DNA from: Mesorhabditis belari
Lineage: Eukaryota; Nematoda; Chromadorea; Rhabditida; Rhabditidae
Reading direction: 5' to 3'
Assembly: GCA_958450365.1 (NCBI GenBank)
Contig: CAUEEP010000741.1
Coordinates: forward strand, 3,620,501-3,684,500
Length of the DNA stretch: 64,000 nt
A program made the translations under genes and the position numbers. Below the pieces are notes generated by a model. The model saw only the letters and a program-made list of their open reading frames with translations, searched no databases and had not been told where the DNA came from. Below are positions 1 to 10,700 of this stretch, in pieces; within the stretch, counting starts at the first letter, position 1, and each line of letters starts with the position of its first letter.

Positions 1-84
1 GTTTTTCACCTAATTGAGGGATAGAAATGAAAAAATCCGTTAGGCGGGTTTTTCATCTAATTGAGGAATAGAAATGAAAAAATC
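1..84. repeat. Tandem pair, 47-bp period
   Basis: Two near-identical copies of a segment beginning GTTTTTCAYCTAATTGAGG start at 1 and 48. The array may continue left of the window. Confidence 0.7.
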
Positions 85-88
85 GTAC

Positions 89-229
89 CGAGTTCCTTAA
101 CTGAACCGTACAAACGGCGGACTGGGTGCTGAAAACAGGCAATAATGGGGGTGGCAAGGGGAAATCGGGAGAATCCGGTAAGCCGGACGGTCCAGGCAGC
201 TCCTCATCCTCATCATCGTTCATCTCATG
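89..229 (-). CDS. Candidate exon, acidic and proline-rich, unrecognised
   Basis: On the minus strand a 47-codon open stretch lies between a plausible acceptor (CGTTTAAG) and a donor (TCG/GTACG). It encodes an acidic run (NDDEDEELPGPSG) followed by a proline- and leucine-rich stretch. Its entry phase (0) does not match the exit phase (1) of the nearest upstream minus-strand exon at 2653-2977, so it is either a later exon of that gene with one exon missing between, or a chance frame. No domain is recognised. Confidence 0.2.
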
Positions 230-2652
230 CTTAAACGGCGAAGAAGATGGGAGCATTTCATGGGTACGGATGAGAGAAAGGGGTAAAAAGGGTAAAAGGG
301 ATGGGTGAGGATGGGCACAGGGAGCTCGAGGTCGATTCACCCCCCCGCCTCTCTGCTTTCTCTCTCTCTCTCTACTCACTTCTACACTTCTTTCTCTCGT
401 CTGGCATCTTTAGCTTTTAATCTCAACGTCTAGTTCTCGATTTCTGACTAAATCTTTGGCCTTTGTTGTCTGCTTGCAAGATCTTGATTCCTAGCTTCTT
501 GTCCTTGTTTCTCTAAGCTTGAGTCTTTAACCCGGCTTCTCGTAATTCTTTGCTTCCTAGCTTTATCCTTAGCCCAAACTTTCTCCAATCTTTAACCCTT
601 TCCTTCCATTCTCAAATCCCAAATCCCTTATCTCTTTTCCGATTCGAACTTTTCGCCTTTGGCAGCAAATTCGCAAACATTTTTCAGAGAAAAAGGAAAA
701 GAAGCACCCGATAACTAGCTTTGGGACAGACGCGTCTTGCCTTCCCTTCCCTCCTTCCCCAAGCCATTCCCGATGGATAAATCCACTCCTTTTCACTCCT
801 CCAGGGGGAACACCCAAAGCTCTTTTTATTTGACAAAGTTGCTTTTTGAAGAGATCTTTTGAGGAGATCTTTTTGAGGAGATTGACTGCTACCTAGACTT
901 TTCATTGAAAGTAAACGAGATTCGATTGGCGAGTGAATCGAGTGAAATGAGAGGATTCTGTATAGAGCAAAAGGGTAATTTATGGATACGAAGATGAAAG
1001 GGATTTTGTAGTAAAGGAAAAGGAAAGGAAAAGTACGACCTTACCCTAAAAAGATCTTAAACAAAGCAATCTAATAAGTTTTATGCATCTATGGAAGACT
1101 TTATGAAGTTCCTATGTTTTATTTATGTAGATAAAGCACTAAAGTTCCTAAAATTTGAAGTAAAGAGAAAGATATTCAGTCTTAATTTATGAAGACCTCT
1201 AAAAACACCTTTTTTAAAGTCTATATTTGAATTCTATAGTAGTAAAATACATTTGAATCCGGATTAGCCAAAGAATAAGGACTTTACAGTATTCGTAAAG
1301 ATTAGAACTTAGTATGTTTTCTAAAGGTTGGATAATTTAGAAAACTATCGTAAACTTTACTTCAAGCTTCTCTAATACTTAAATTTGATCCCATTCACAG
1401 CTTGACTATTCTTGGTGACTATTTACATATTCTTGGTATCATTAGATGCGTCAAAGAGGCTATCGGACCTTTTATACGCGCCTCGCCCCTTTTTCCATCA
1501 GCAATCCAACTTTGAAATCAAATTTCTTGGTGTTGGGTTGTTCAATTTACACGTTCTTAGTATCATTAGATGCGCCAAGTCTTTCTCTGTCGATTGGTAC
1601 AAAAACTATTTGAATTCGATAACCCAGCACCAAGAAATTTGAGCTCAAAGTTGGATTGCCAATGGCAAAGGGGGCGATATGCTCATTTGATACGCTCCTT
1701 TTGCCATTAACAATCTAAAAATCTATCTAAATCTAAATCTAAATCTAAATCTAGAATTTAAAGAAAAGAGTACGGTAATCTTCTGAATTGTTCACCTTTT
1801 AGAAAACAGGCTTGGCTTTACACAATCTTTAAAGAAATATTATACTATTATAATATTATAAGAAATATTCCTGTTGGTGAAGCTTTCGACTCGATTTTGA
1901 CTTGTTAAAACAAGTTTTACTTATAGAAAAACCACAAATTTCGATTCAAAAACGATTTTCTGTCATCCACGTTTATTTTAAGTGTAATGGGGATCATGAT
2001 TCGGGAAGAAAAGAGCGGTGAAAAAGCAAAGAAAAGGCAAAAGATCGAGACAAACATCGGGATTTTCTTCAAAAGGGGAACAGCTGACCCCATCTATCGA
2101 CCCGAGAAATCCCCATTGGGGAACACCTTGAAAGCGGTAAACTACACTTCGAAAAAGATGCTTCTCCTTTTTTTTTCTCTTTCAGTGCATAACTAACAGA
2201 AGTGCTAAATTGGGTCAAATTTCACTTCACACTCGCAAATGGAAAAACAAATGCTTTTCCTGCTCAAAATAATCACGGGAAAACGATCGATTGATTTTTT
2301 AGTGTTTGGAGAGAAAGAGTGTGATCATCGGAAAGGTTTTGGTGAATTAATTTGTAAAATTGTCAAAATTTTAAGCATAAACATCTGAATCGTGAAAAAG
2401 TTTATGCAAAAATGCTCAAAAGAGAAGAAAGCTTTGGATTTGAACTGAAAAATTGAACTGAGAGAGCTGAAAAATATCCTACTTTACTAGATTTTAACTG
2501 TTTTCTATGCAATTTTAAAAAGTTAAGTCTGAGTAGAAAATTCAAGAGTAAAAGGCTAATAATTAGTCGATTTGAAAGCTAAAGTCACTTTCGCTTAACT
2601 CACTTTCGCTAATTATTAATGCCTACACAATACAAATGTTAGAACTACTCAC
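230..2652. other. No gene seen; AT-rich with small repeats
   Basis: No convincing coding exon on either strand. Contents: a short CT dinucleotide run at 358-372, one palindromic MITE copy (1501-1660) and a short (ATCTAA)n run near 1715-1752. It probably contains intron of the minus-strand gene to the right. Confidence 0.5.
1501..1660. mobile_element. Palindromic MITE, GCAATCCAACTTTG family
   Basis: The element begins GCAATCCAACTTTG and ends CAAAGTTGGATTGC. The next inner parts also match in inverted form (CAAATTTCTTGGTG against CACCAAGAAATTTG), so most of the 160 bp can fold on itself. Related copies lie at 13811-13957, 13999-14158 and 58096-58254. Confidence 0.75.
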
Positions 2653-2977
2653 TAGCCCAATCAACAGCCTCACCAAAACCTTTCCCTAAACAATTCCGGG
2701 ATTTCGACATACGGGTGAGATAGGGAGAGTTCTCGTGGCTGTCAGTGTCTCCTCCGGGGAGGATTCCCGCCTGTCGGGCGTCGATGACGACAATGTCGTA
2801 GCGCTCGTCGGACGAGCTCCTCTCGAGTAGATCGACGGATTTGCGAGCGATTCCTCGAATGAGAGACTGAGATGCGTGTGTTGGATTCGAGGGATTCGAT
2901 GAGCTGGTCGCTGATCGACTCGAGCACGTCGTCCCCGTGCACGAGCCGTTCCCTCCCAACAGTTGATAGTTGTTATG
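2653..2977 (-). CDS. Exon of unrecognised gene, serine-rich
   Basis: Minus-strand exon of 108 codons plus one base, bounded by a TTCTCTAG acceptor and a GTGAGTAG donor. It enters in phase 0, exactly matching the exit of the exon at 3609-3847. It encodes a Ser/Thr/Asn-rich stretch, then SLIRGIARKSVDLLERSSSD and RYDIVVIDARQAG. The strand-like DIVVID resembles the core strand of receiver or Rossmann folds, but one such segment is not enough to name a family. If the donor is not used, the frame stops a few codons later (VDWASE then stop), so this could also be a terminal exon. GC content and codon use are visibly higher than in the flanking AT-rich DNA, which supports coding. Confidence 0.45.
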
Positions 2978-3608
2978 CTAGAGAATGGGAATTTGTGAAG
3001 AACGCAGCAAAGCAAGTTTCTTGCCAGAAAATCCAGTTTCTTGTGATTTCAAACTTTCGAAACTTTGTGTCAACGGTATCTAGACATATAGCTAGATTGA
3101 TTAGAAATATCAACTAGGCTAACTTGAGGTTTCAGTCAACTATAGCCAAGCTTAACATAGCCAAGGCTTAACATAGCCAGCTATAGCCAAGTCTAGCTTA
3201 AAGATCTTACAAGAAAAGGTCAACTGAAAATGCAAATCACATGAGCCATAGATCATTCGACGCAGAATTTCACGCTGAGCTTTGCGTCCTAACTCACTGC
3301 TACTCGGCCATCGTTGCAATCGATCAACTCACGAAAGACAGACTTGTAATTTCGCGTTTTGATTTTTAAAACTCTTTGCAAAACTTTAAACGCACATAAC
3401 TTTTGACAGAGTGTTCCGTAGTAAAAAAAAAGAAAAGCAGCATCATGATCAATGTGAAATGCTGCATCGAATGGCTATTGTGATTTGGCCAGAACATCGA
3501 GTTGACCTTCCTTTGTGTTTTTTGGAACAGTTCTGATTATTACTCTACCTATAGAAAGCTAAATTTAAGAAACTGTCTTTTCAAAACAACTCCAACAATT
3601 TGCCCAAC
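2978..3608. other. Intron of the minus-strand gene
   Basis: Lies between the two phase-compatible minus-strand exons. A short plus-strand open stretch near 3270-3365 (reading HAELCVLTHCYSAIVAIDQL) looks protein-like but has no clear exon borders or recognised family. Confidence 0.4.
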
Positions 3609-3847
3609 CTGTCCAGAGAGATACGATTCTGACGGCGCAGACGGAGTGACCGAGTGCTTTTCGGGTGGCTCGGCGGAGGAGACGTCTTGAGGAGTATGAG
3701 ATTCGACGTCGAGATGAGTTTCCGAGGGACAACCTTCGGAGGGTAATGGATGATTGAGACGCGGAGAGTCGTGACAACAAAAACCACGATCCGAGAGAAT
3801 CCCCACGCAAATCACGCAAACGGTGAACACCAGAAAGGAGCCTAAGT
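3609..3847 (-). CDS. Exon of unrecognised gene with hydrophobic segment
   Basis: Minus-strand exon of 239 bases between a TGTATAG acceptor and a CAG/GTTGGG donor, entering in phase 1 and leaving in phase 0. Residues 3-17 (SFLVFTVCVICVGIL) form a hydrophobic run long enough to span a membrane. It is followed by DRGFCCHDSPRLNHPLP and then a Ser/Pro/Glu-rich tail. The GFCCHDS pattern recalls the region after the first helix of lipid-phosphate-phosphatase-related proteins (GFFC.D), but no second helix follows, so that assignment is weak. It joins in frame to the exon at 2653-2977, and the two together probably belong to one membrane protein gene. The N-terminal part was not found. Confidence 0.4.
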
Positions 3848-4045
3848 CTATACATCATCCTCTGTTTTCTAAAATGCACCACAACCGCTGTGCCCATCGA
3901 TATTTTGTGTTTACTTTTTTTTGGAGATGCGCTTTATTATTTATTATGTTATTGCTTTTTATTTTATTGCTTTTTATTTTATTATTTTTTATTTCTAACT
4001 AATTCGCTTTTTTTTAGGTAAAGCCGACTTGGTCTTCGGCGATAA

Positions 4046-5332
4046 GATGGCTCGACGAGTGAAGAAAGCAAGAAAAGAAAGCGATCAGCAAAGAGGAGTG
4101 GTTCTCGCCACATCGAGACAAGCTTCATCTTCATGAAAAGCTTCATCGAGGCCTTCACAAAGGTTGGTTTTGTTTGTTTTTAATATAATATTAAGAATAG
4201 TTTTAATAATTTGACGTTAGGTAGCAATAAATTAGACAGTTTTTGTAGAGGTTTTCGTAAAAAGCACCAAAAAGGATACTTTTTAAGATTTAGTTATTGA
4301 ACTGCATGCTCCTAGTCTTTTTAAGATTAAAGTTATATCTGTATCAATGATCTTAGCCCGTCACCACTTCATCACGCGACTCTTCATCCTCTCCAGTGAG
4401 TTCTTCTGTTGTTGTTCTTCAATTATGTTATTTCTTTTAGCATTTGAATCATTTCCTATATGGTCTATTGCCCACCGCTTCAAGGGACACCATAAAAGTT
4501 AGTTCTTTTAACTAGATAATTAATGATTCACTTAATTTTATAGAACATCGATGATCTCATTTCCGCTCTGGAGGATGAGTATATCCGAAACGGCCAGGGA
4601 CGGCGGCTGGATACATCAAATGCAAATCAAAGCTCTGAGGTAATTATCTTTTTTTTTGGCTTTTTTTACGATTGATTACCTTACTTTAGTCTCCGCACAG
4701 GACGGGAGCGGCAAAACGCCGCCAACGGAGTGATCATCTTTGCCTCATCACTTTCAAAAGCATAGGTGAAGCTTCTTGAGACGGCACTTCTGGATTTCTT
4801 TGTTGTGTTTCTCGCTGAGCTCCCGTCTGCCAACAGTGAAGTAAGTGTTCTTGTTTCTTGAGATTCTAGTAGTCATTTGTTTATATGCCACCGATTCAAC
4901 CCTACAATGTTCCCGATTGGGCAGAATCGAGTCTAAGTGGCCGGTCAGTTGCTTGAGGACACGTTCACTTCTTTGATGAAAAGTATCTTTGTATTTATAT
5001 TGATTATTTTATATTAAACCGTAATTGTTTGTTGTTTAGGTGGTGTTAAATGGAACGGCAACTACACGTCGCTTCTCCCTGATGTGGCGGCTCAAATTTG
5101 TGCAGAGTCGGGTGCCAAGCACAAAACGACTGCTGGCAGAGTGATCGAGCAAAAAGCAGAAGCCAAATACAAGAAAACCGATAAATACACTACAAAGACT
5201 GCCGCCTACAAGCCGATCAGACGCCAAATCGACTCTCTTCGATGCTCAATCTCAGCCCACAAGGATCAGAAGAAATATTGTTTGGTATGTAAGCATGTTT
5301 ATTGTTGTCACGGACACACAACTACAAATTAA
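4046..5332 (+). CDS. Spliced candidate gene, unrecognised basic protein
   Basis: Six plus-strand segments can be joined with consistent phases: up to 4162, 4357-4395, 4441-4497, 4544-4639, 4690-4765 and 5040-5332 (stop TAA). The introns are mostly 45-195 bases, with acceptors such as TTTTAG and TTTATAG. The first segment is Lys/Arg-rich (SEESKKRKRSAKRSG). The fourth reads NIDDLISALEDEYIRNGQ. The last is the longest open exon and is Lys-rich (AEAKYKKTDKYTTKTAAYK). No known domain is recognised. The true start is not clear, because a stop lies at 4043 in this frame. An alternative middle exon (4766-4840, hydrophobic LLETALLDFFVVFLAELP, ending at a perfect GTAAGT donor) would put the last exon in a different, shorter frame. 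The gene is convergent with the minus-strand exons at 2653-3847. Confidence 0.35.
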
Positions 5333-6056
5333 ACTGTGCCAGTTTAACTTGTAATTGTGTATCATTTTTGCTTTGTTCTTTTCTTTTTGCATTTAACAAT
5401 TTTGTTGTATTAGTTCTTGCTTGTGATTTTGATTAATGAATTTTATGTCTGTTTCTTTTGAATAAACCTACTAACTAAATATATAAAATATAAGAATAAA
5501 CAAGGATCACCGATGAGGATGGCGAGTAACAGATTCTGGTACAGGGTTGAGTCCATCCACTTGGCAGAAGCTGGATATAGGATTTAGAGGAATTCGTGGT
5601 CCTCTAGATGAGATTTTTGAATAGTTTAGTAGTCCTTGCAAGATTTTGGAATAGTTGAATCTTGCGGCTTTAAAATTTTAGCGATAATAGACACTTTCAG
5701 AATAGAAACACTTCAGGAATTGTTTTTTTTTCAGAAAAAACTTCAGAAATTTAATAGAACCTGAAGAATTCAGTGAATAGTTGAAGTTGAAGACTTTTCT
5801 CAATGTTCAAATATCAAAGAATAACTCAAAACGATCGGTCTTTCAAATCTGAACGATTTGGAAAAGACTGAAAGAACTGAAACCAGACTCGATCTAGCAA
5901 GCCAACTAGCTTCGATCCAAATGCAAGAATAGATGCAAGAATAGATGCAGGAATACTAGCACTTTCTAATCAAATGAATGCAAGAAATGTTAGTTGATAC
6001 AAGCACATCAATAATCTCTTGCTAAAAGGGAGAAATTTCCTCTGGTTGCCTCTCAC
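5333..6056. other. Intergenic or intronic, no gene seen
   Basis: AT-rich sequence. A weak minus-strand exon-like stretch (about 5508-5570, acceptor ATCCAG, donor GTGATC) was noted, but it is too short and too unlike known CASK sequence to call. Confidence 0.4.
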
Positions 6057-6181
6057 CTGGCGTCCAATGGAGAACGTGGTGAGTGTCGGGGAGAGCATCA
6101 ACGGAGATCGATCACCGCCGTGACTCTTCCCCTTTTCAGTCGAAAATCTCTTGCGGTTTAGTTGATCTCGCAAAGACAAGA
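6057..6181 (-). CDS. Candidate next exon of CASK/lin-2
   Basis: Minus-strand open exon between TTCTTCCGAG and CAG/GTGAGA, encoding SLRDQLNRKRFSTEKG and then a Ser/Pro/Thr-rich stretch ending FSIGRQ. The start resembles the end of the first CASK L27 domain (the LYDKINTKSS-like part), which would follow directly on the exon at 7616-7723. Two points weaken the call: the entry phase is 1 while the previous exon leaves in phase 0, and the acceptor is a poor match to TTTCAG. A missed micro-exon, or a separate gene, would explain this. Confidence 0.3.
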
Positions 6182-7615
6182 CTCGGAAGAAATTTCACGA
6201 TTAGAATTCCCACGAGAGTTGCGTCGAGGTGTTGAGTGACAGCCGAATTTTTTTAGAAATCGAGTCCTTTGAAAGCGGCTTGGAAACCAGAGATTAGTGT
6301 TGGACTAGTGGAATGGCGAAAATGGCATCAGTTGAAACAGAAAAAACAAAGCTTTTCTCGAAAGAAAACAAAGCTTGAAAGAAAACAAAGCTCAGAAATG
6401 TTTTCTGAAAGAAGGAGCGTATACTTTTATGGGAGAAAATTGGGTTTTCCGAATGGAAAAAGAGAAGGGCTTTGGGGCTGAAACAGTTGCCTGGACTGGG
6501 AGAAGATGGGGAAGAACCCCTTGAGGGGAAAGGAAAGGGCCAAGAAAAGGGTGAAGAAAAATGAACAAAGCCACACGCAGATACACATGCACACAGTTGC
6601 TCGATAGAGTTAGGAAAATGGAGGGGAAGGGGAATAGACTGGGCTCTTTCCCTTCTATTTCTCATCCCATCTCATCTCATCTCATCCCCACAAGCTCATT
6701 CTCCCCTCAAACACTCCGTTTGAGATCAATTAGATGGAGAATCAATTGAGGAACCGTTTTTAAAAGTCTTCTTCTTTCGTTGGAAAAACGTCATAGATTT
6801 TTGGACTTTGTCGTCTAGATAGAAAAGGATTTCAATGAAATTGAAAATTCTAGCTGAAATCCAATGAAATTCTAGCTGAAATCCTTTTCTATCTATTTAA
6901 GCAAACAATGCAATCTGATAAGTACTGTACTAAAGTAGCCAAGTACAGGAATAACCTAATAAAGTAAAAAAATTAATGGCAAAGAGTTTAGAAGCTAGGG
7001 GGAATCGAAGTCTCGATCTTGTGCTTAACCGGTAGATGTTCTACCACTGAGCTATTGGCACCTGTTTTTCCCAAGAAGAAATAGGAAAGACAAGAAGAAA
7101 GAAAGGAAGAAAGAGAGGGAAGTTTGGATCAGCCATGTTTGGATAAGCCATGTTTGGATAAGCCATGTTTGGATTAGAGTACCCATTTGAATTGGATTGG
7201 AATTGGGAGTTGAGAGGGATTTTCAAGTTCACTTGGAAGAAGTGTCATTTTGTTTACTACAGAAAAACAAGATTAGCAAGATTCTAGCTAGAGTTATTTC
7301 AAATTTGCATTTAAGAAAAGGATAAATCAATTTATTAACTACAGACAGATTCTGTTTTGAAAAGTTACTGGAAAGTTAAAAAGTTACTGAAAAATTAAAA
7401 ACTACTGAAAAGTTAAAAACTACTTTTCAAAACAGATTCTATTTTGAAAGGCTCTAGAGTTACTGAAGCTCTAGAATACCAGCACCTTTTAGGCAATCTT
7501 TAAAGCTTTGAGGATTGACACCGTTTGTGGGACAATTTTGAACTCGGTACTTGATAAATGAATGCTTAGAAATTCATTTAGTTTTTGATTATTCATGAAA
7601 ATAGAATTCACAAAC
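6182..7615. other. Intron-like, no gene seen
   Basis: Contains a tRNA-like repeat (6993-7064) and four copies of a 15-bp unit containing TTTGGATAAGCCATG at about 7124-7175. The open frames over 6294-6749 are purine- or pyrimidine-rich low complexity. Confidence 0.5.
6993..7064 (-). repeat. tRNA-like relic
   Basis: The minus strand contains an A-box-like TAGCTCAGTGGTAGAAC and a B-box-like GACTTCGATTCCC at about tRNA spacing. The anticodon arm does not pair and the acceptor ends do not match, so this is a tRNA-derived repeat or pseudogene and not a working tRNA gene. Confidence 0.5.
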
Positions 7616-7723
7616 CAGTAGTAGCCTCTTGAAAGAGCTATCTTCCATGAGATGTCCTTGAGCAAGTTGTGGAAGCACCGGCGCGTCTGTCAAGACGGCG
7701 ATTCGATCGAGAGACTCCAGAAT
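7616..7723 (-). CDS. lin-2: CASK exon: first L27 domain
   Basis: 108 bases, phase 0 at both ends, acceptor ATTTTAG, donor GTTTGT. It encodes ILESLDRIAVLTDAPV and ends FKRLLL, matching the first L27 domain of CASK. It is separated from the previous exon by an intron of about 5.66 kb. Confidence 0.85.
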
Positions 7724-10700
7724 CTAAAATATTGATTGATTATTTAGGAAGATACATAGACAAATCCTTAAAAATTCCAATCAAAACATTAGCGGTTTTT
7801 TTTGAAGCTAAACCAACTAAACCAGCTAAACCAAGTAAACCAAGTAAACCAACTAAACCAACTAAACCAACTAAACCAGCTAAACCAACTAAACCAGCTA
7901 AACCAACTAAACCAACTAAACCAGCTAAACCAAATATAGCTTCTTGCATCTCTTTTAAAAGAAACCAACCGCTGGATGAAAAGGCAGTACTTTCCCAAAC
8001 ATTTTTTGATATCAAGAATAGATAAAAAGTCGAAATAAAGAGTCAAAATAAAGAGTCAAAATAAAGAGTCAAAATAAAGAGCCAAAATACAGCGTCAAAA
8101 TAGAGAATTTTACGTTAGAAAAACGCAAATATAAGCTAGGCAAGGGAAATCAATTTTGAACATCTAAGGGTCGCCTTAAAGATGGAGTGAAACTTGATCC
8201 ATCACGCTTAAAGAAAAGAATAAGAGAACTTTGCCCTCCTCGTTTTCTTTCAAATTCAACCCGTCAATTATGTGGGTGCTTGTTTTGGCAAGTGAGGGGA
8301 TGAAAGGTGAGAATTAGGTAAGTGAACAAAATTAGCCTATTAGCAAATTAACAAAATTAGCTGCAACTATTCGTATTCTCAATTCTTATCTCAAAAACAA
8401 TGAGTTCGTCTAATTTAAACAGAGAACAAAACAGAGAACAAAACAGAAGAACAGCAAATCTTCTTGATTCAAAGTAACAAAATGGTTCTAGTACAATACC
8501 CACAAGGGGACCATATACTTCTCAATTTACGCAAGAAGAATGGGTGCAATAAAGTAGCGATTATGCAAATTTTGGGTCAAATTTGTTCTTTAACAGAAAA
8601 GAGTGGAGAATTTGGAGCCTAGTTGAGAGAATTTTCAAAAATTTGGCTTAATTCCAGTACTATTTATTGGACCCGATCAATTGCCCGACGTGTCGCCGAC
8701 AATTTTCGACGAACACTGCGAAAAATGCGCCAACAAACTATGATTTATGCAGTGAGTGATTTGAGATAAGCCATATAAACAGATAAGCCTGAGATGATCT
8801 TTAAAATCATACTATTTTAAACTTTTATATACCTTTGACGAGGGCAATTCTTTCATCTTTTAAGATCAAATATCAGCTTTTCAGAAGGGTTTTGAGTGTC
8901 TCGGCTTGCCATTTGGCCTGGTTTGACAAGCAGTAGAATTTTTAGCAAAAATATAGCCAAATTTAAGGGAAAAATTGATCCTAAACATTTGGGTATAGTG
9001 ATGCCTAAGAAAGGCTGAACTGGTTAAGTTGCTCAACGGGAGCGGTCTCATCTTAGACCCGAATTAGGACAGATTCTCACTAAAACTAAGAATTTGAGCA
9101 TAATAAGGCAGGGATTTAAATTAAATGATTTCAACGCACGCATTACTAATTCCAAAAGGTAATCGATTCTAAACATTTGGGTATAGTCCTGCCTAAGAAA
9201 AGGCTGAACTGGTTAAGTCGCTCACCGCTCCTCCACCTTAGGTCTGAATTAGGAGCGATTCTGACTAAAACCAAGAATTTGAGCATAATAAGACCGGGAT
9301 TTAGATCAAAACGATTTTGACGCATCGATTCCAAAAACGAAGCAAGTTCTACCGGGGCGATTTGCCAGATCGAGAGCGATTACGCGGCCGCACAAAGAAC
9401 ATTTCGGCAGGAATTTACAAGGATTTCTCTGTTGATGATACAAAAAGAAGATATTGAGCTTAGATTTATGGTTTTAAGGGTCGCGAATCGATTGGTACTA
9501 TTCATTTTATTGAGTCTACCAGTTAGAACTCGGATTTGTTTGATCTAAACTTTTCAAGAGCCTATTAACCTATCTTGGATCTTAGATCTCCAAGATCTAG
9601 GATCCAAGATAGTACAAGATATTAGTATGCCTAAACCTTGGCGAAGTTTGGTTTTAGGCTTTACCTTTGGTAATGGCACCAAATTGTGCCTAAAATTCTC
9701 GTATCGGCTGCTGTGGTGAGCGCATTGGCCCATCAGAGTTTGAGGAAATCAACGGAGCGTTTCAGCGAAAAGTTTCAGCGAAAAATTGCCCATAGCTGAG
9801 CCGAGCAGGAAACAAAGATGAACACGAGAAATTCGAGAAATCGAGAATCTCTGGGCCGAGAATATTTGGCGGGTGCAAGCAAAGGGGGAATGGTCAGTGA
9901 ATGGGAGGATTTCTCGAGATTACGTGTAAACATCTCAACACAGGCCAGGTTCTCACACTGGGACACAATCTTTTCTCTCTCACTGACAAGCTCCTGATTC
10001 ATTCACACTACGAGAAATGTGTCTAGTCGGTTATTTGGGGGGGAGGAAGTGATAAAGATAAGTAAAACTGGTGGGTAATGCTTGTTCTAGAGGGTGGGCC
10101 AAAATCACCGTTACGATGCTCGCGCGCAAATGCGCAGATCTTCAAACTTGTGCTGTTTTCGGATTTCCAGATTTTATCTCATGCAATGAGTGGCCGCCAA
10201 GTAGTCCGGATCTTAATCCGATGGATTTTTCTGTCTCCTTGAAGCCAAAGCATGTTCAAAACCCCACAAAACTGTTGATAGTTTGAAAAAAGCGCTCGAA
10301 AAGGCTTGGGAAGAGCTGGATACCTTCTCGCCACGGTCGAGGCTTTTGGACGCCTGTGTAAAAGCTAATGTAAAGGCTTGGGAAGAGCTGGATCTCCTAT
10401 ACCTCCTCGCCACAGTCGAGGCTTTTCCAAGACTTTTGGACGCCTGTGTAAACGCTAATGTAAAGGCTTGGGAAGAGCTGAATCTCCTATACCTCTTCGC
10501 CACGGTCGAGGCTTTTCCAAGACTTTTGGACGCTTGTGTAAAAGCTAATGGAGATTTGTTTGAATAGAAATAGTTTTTATGAATTTTGTTGTTCAGTTTT
10601 AGATTGTTCTGAGACAATAAAGGTTATTTTTAAGAAAAATCTTTGACATTTTGATTTGCTTTTTATACAGACTTTTTTTTTATATGTAACGGTAATTTTG

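Noticed and set aside
3581..3897. Alternative frames of the 3609-3847 exon
   Set aside because: Only the frame starting LGSFLVFT keeps phase with the next exon; the others are shadows.
5508..5570. Minus-strand exon between 6057 and 3847
   Set aside because: Splice-like borders only; the short peptide matches nothing expected for CASK, and phase does not decide it.
6294..6749. Overlapping ORFs up to 123 codons
   Set aside because: Phe/Ser/Pro- or Lys/Glu-rich low complexity from skewed base composition; no splice context.
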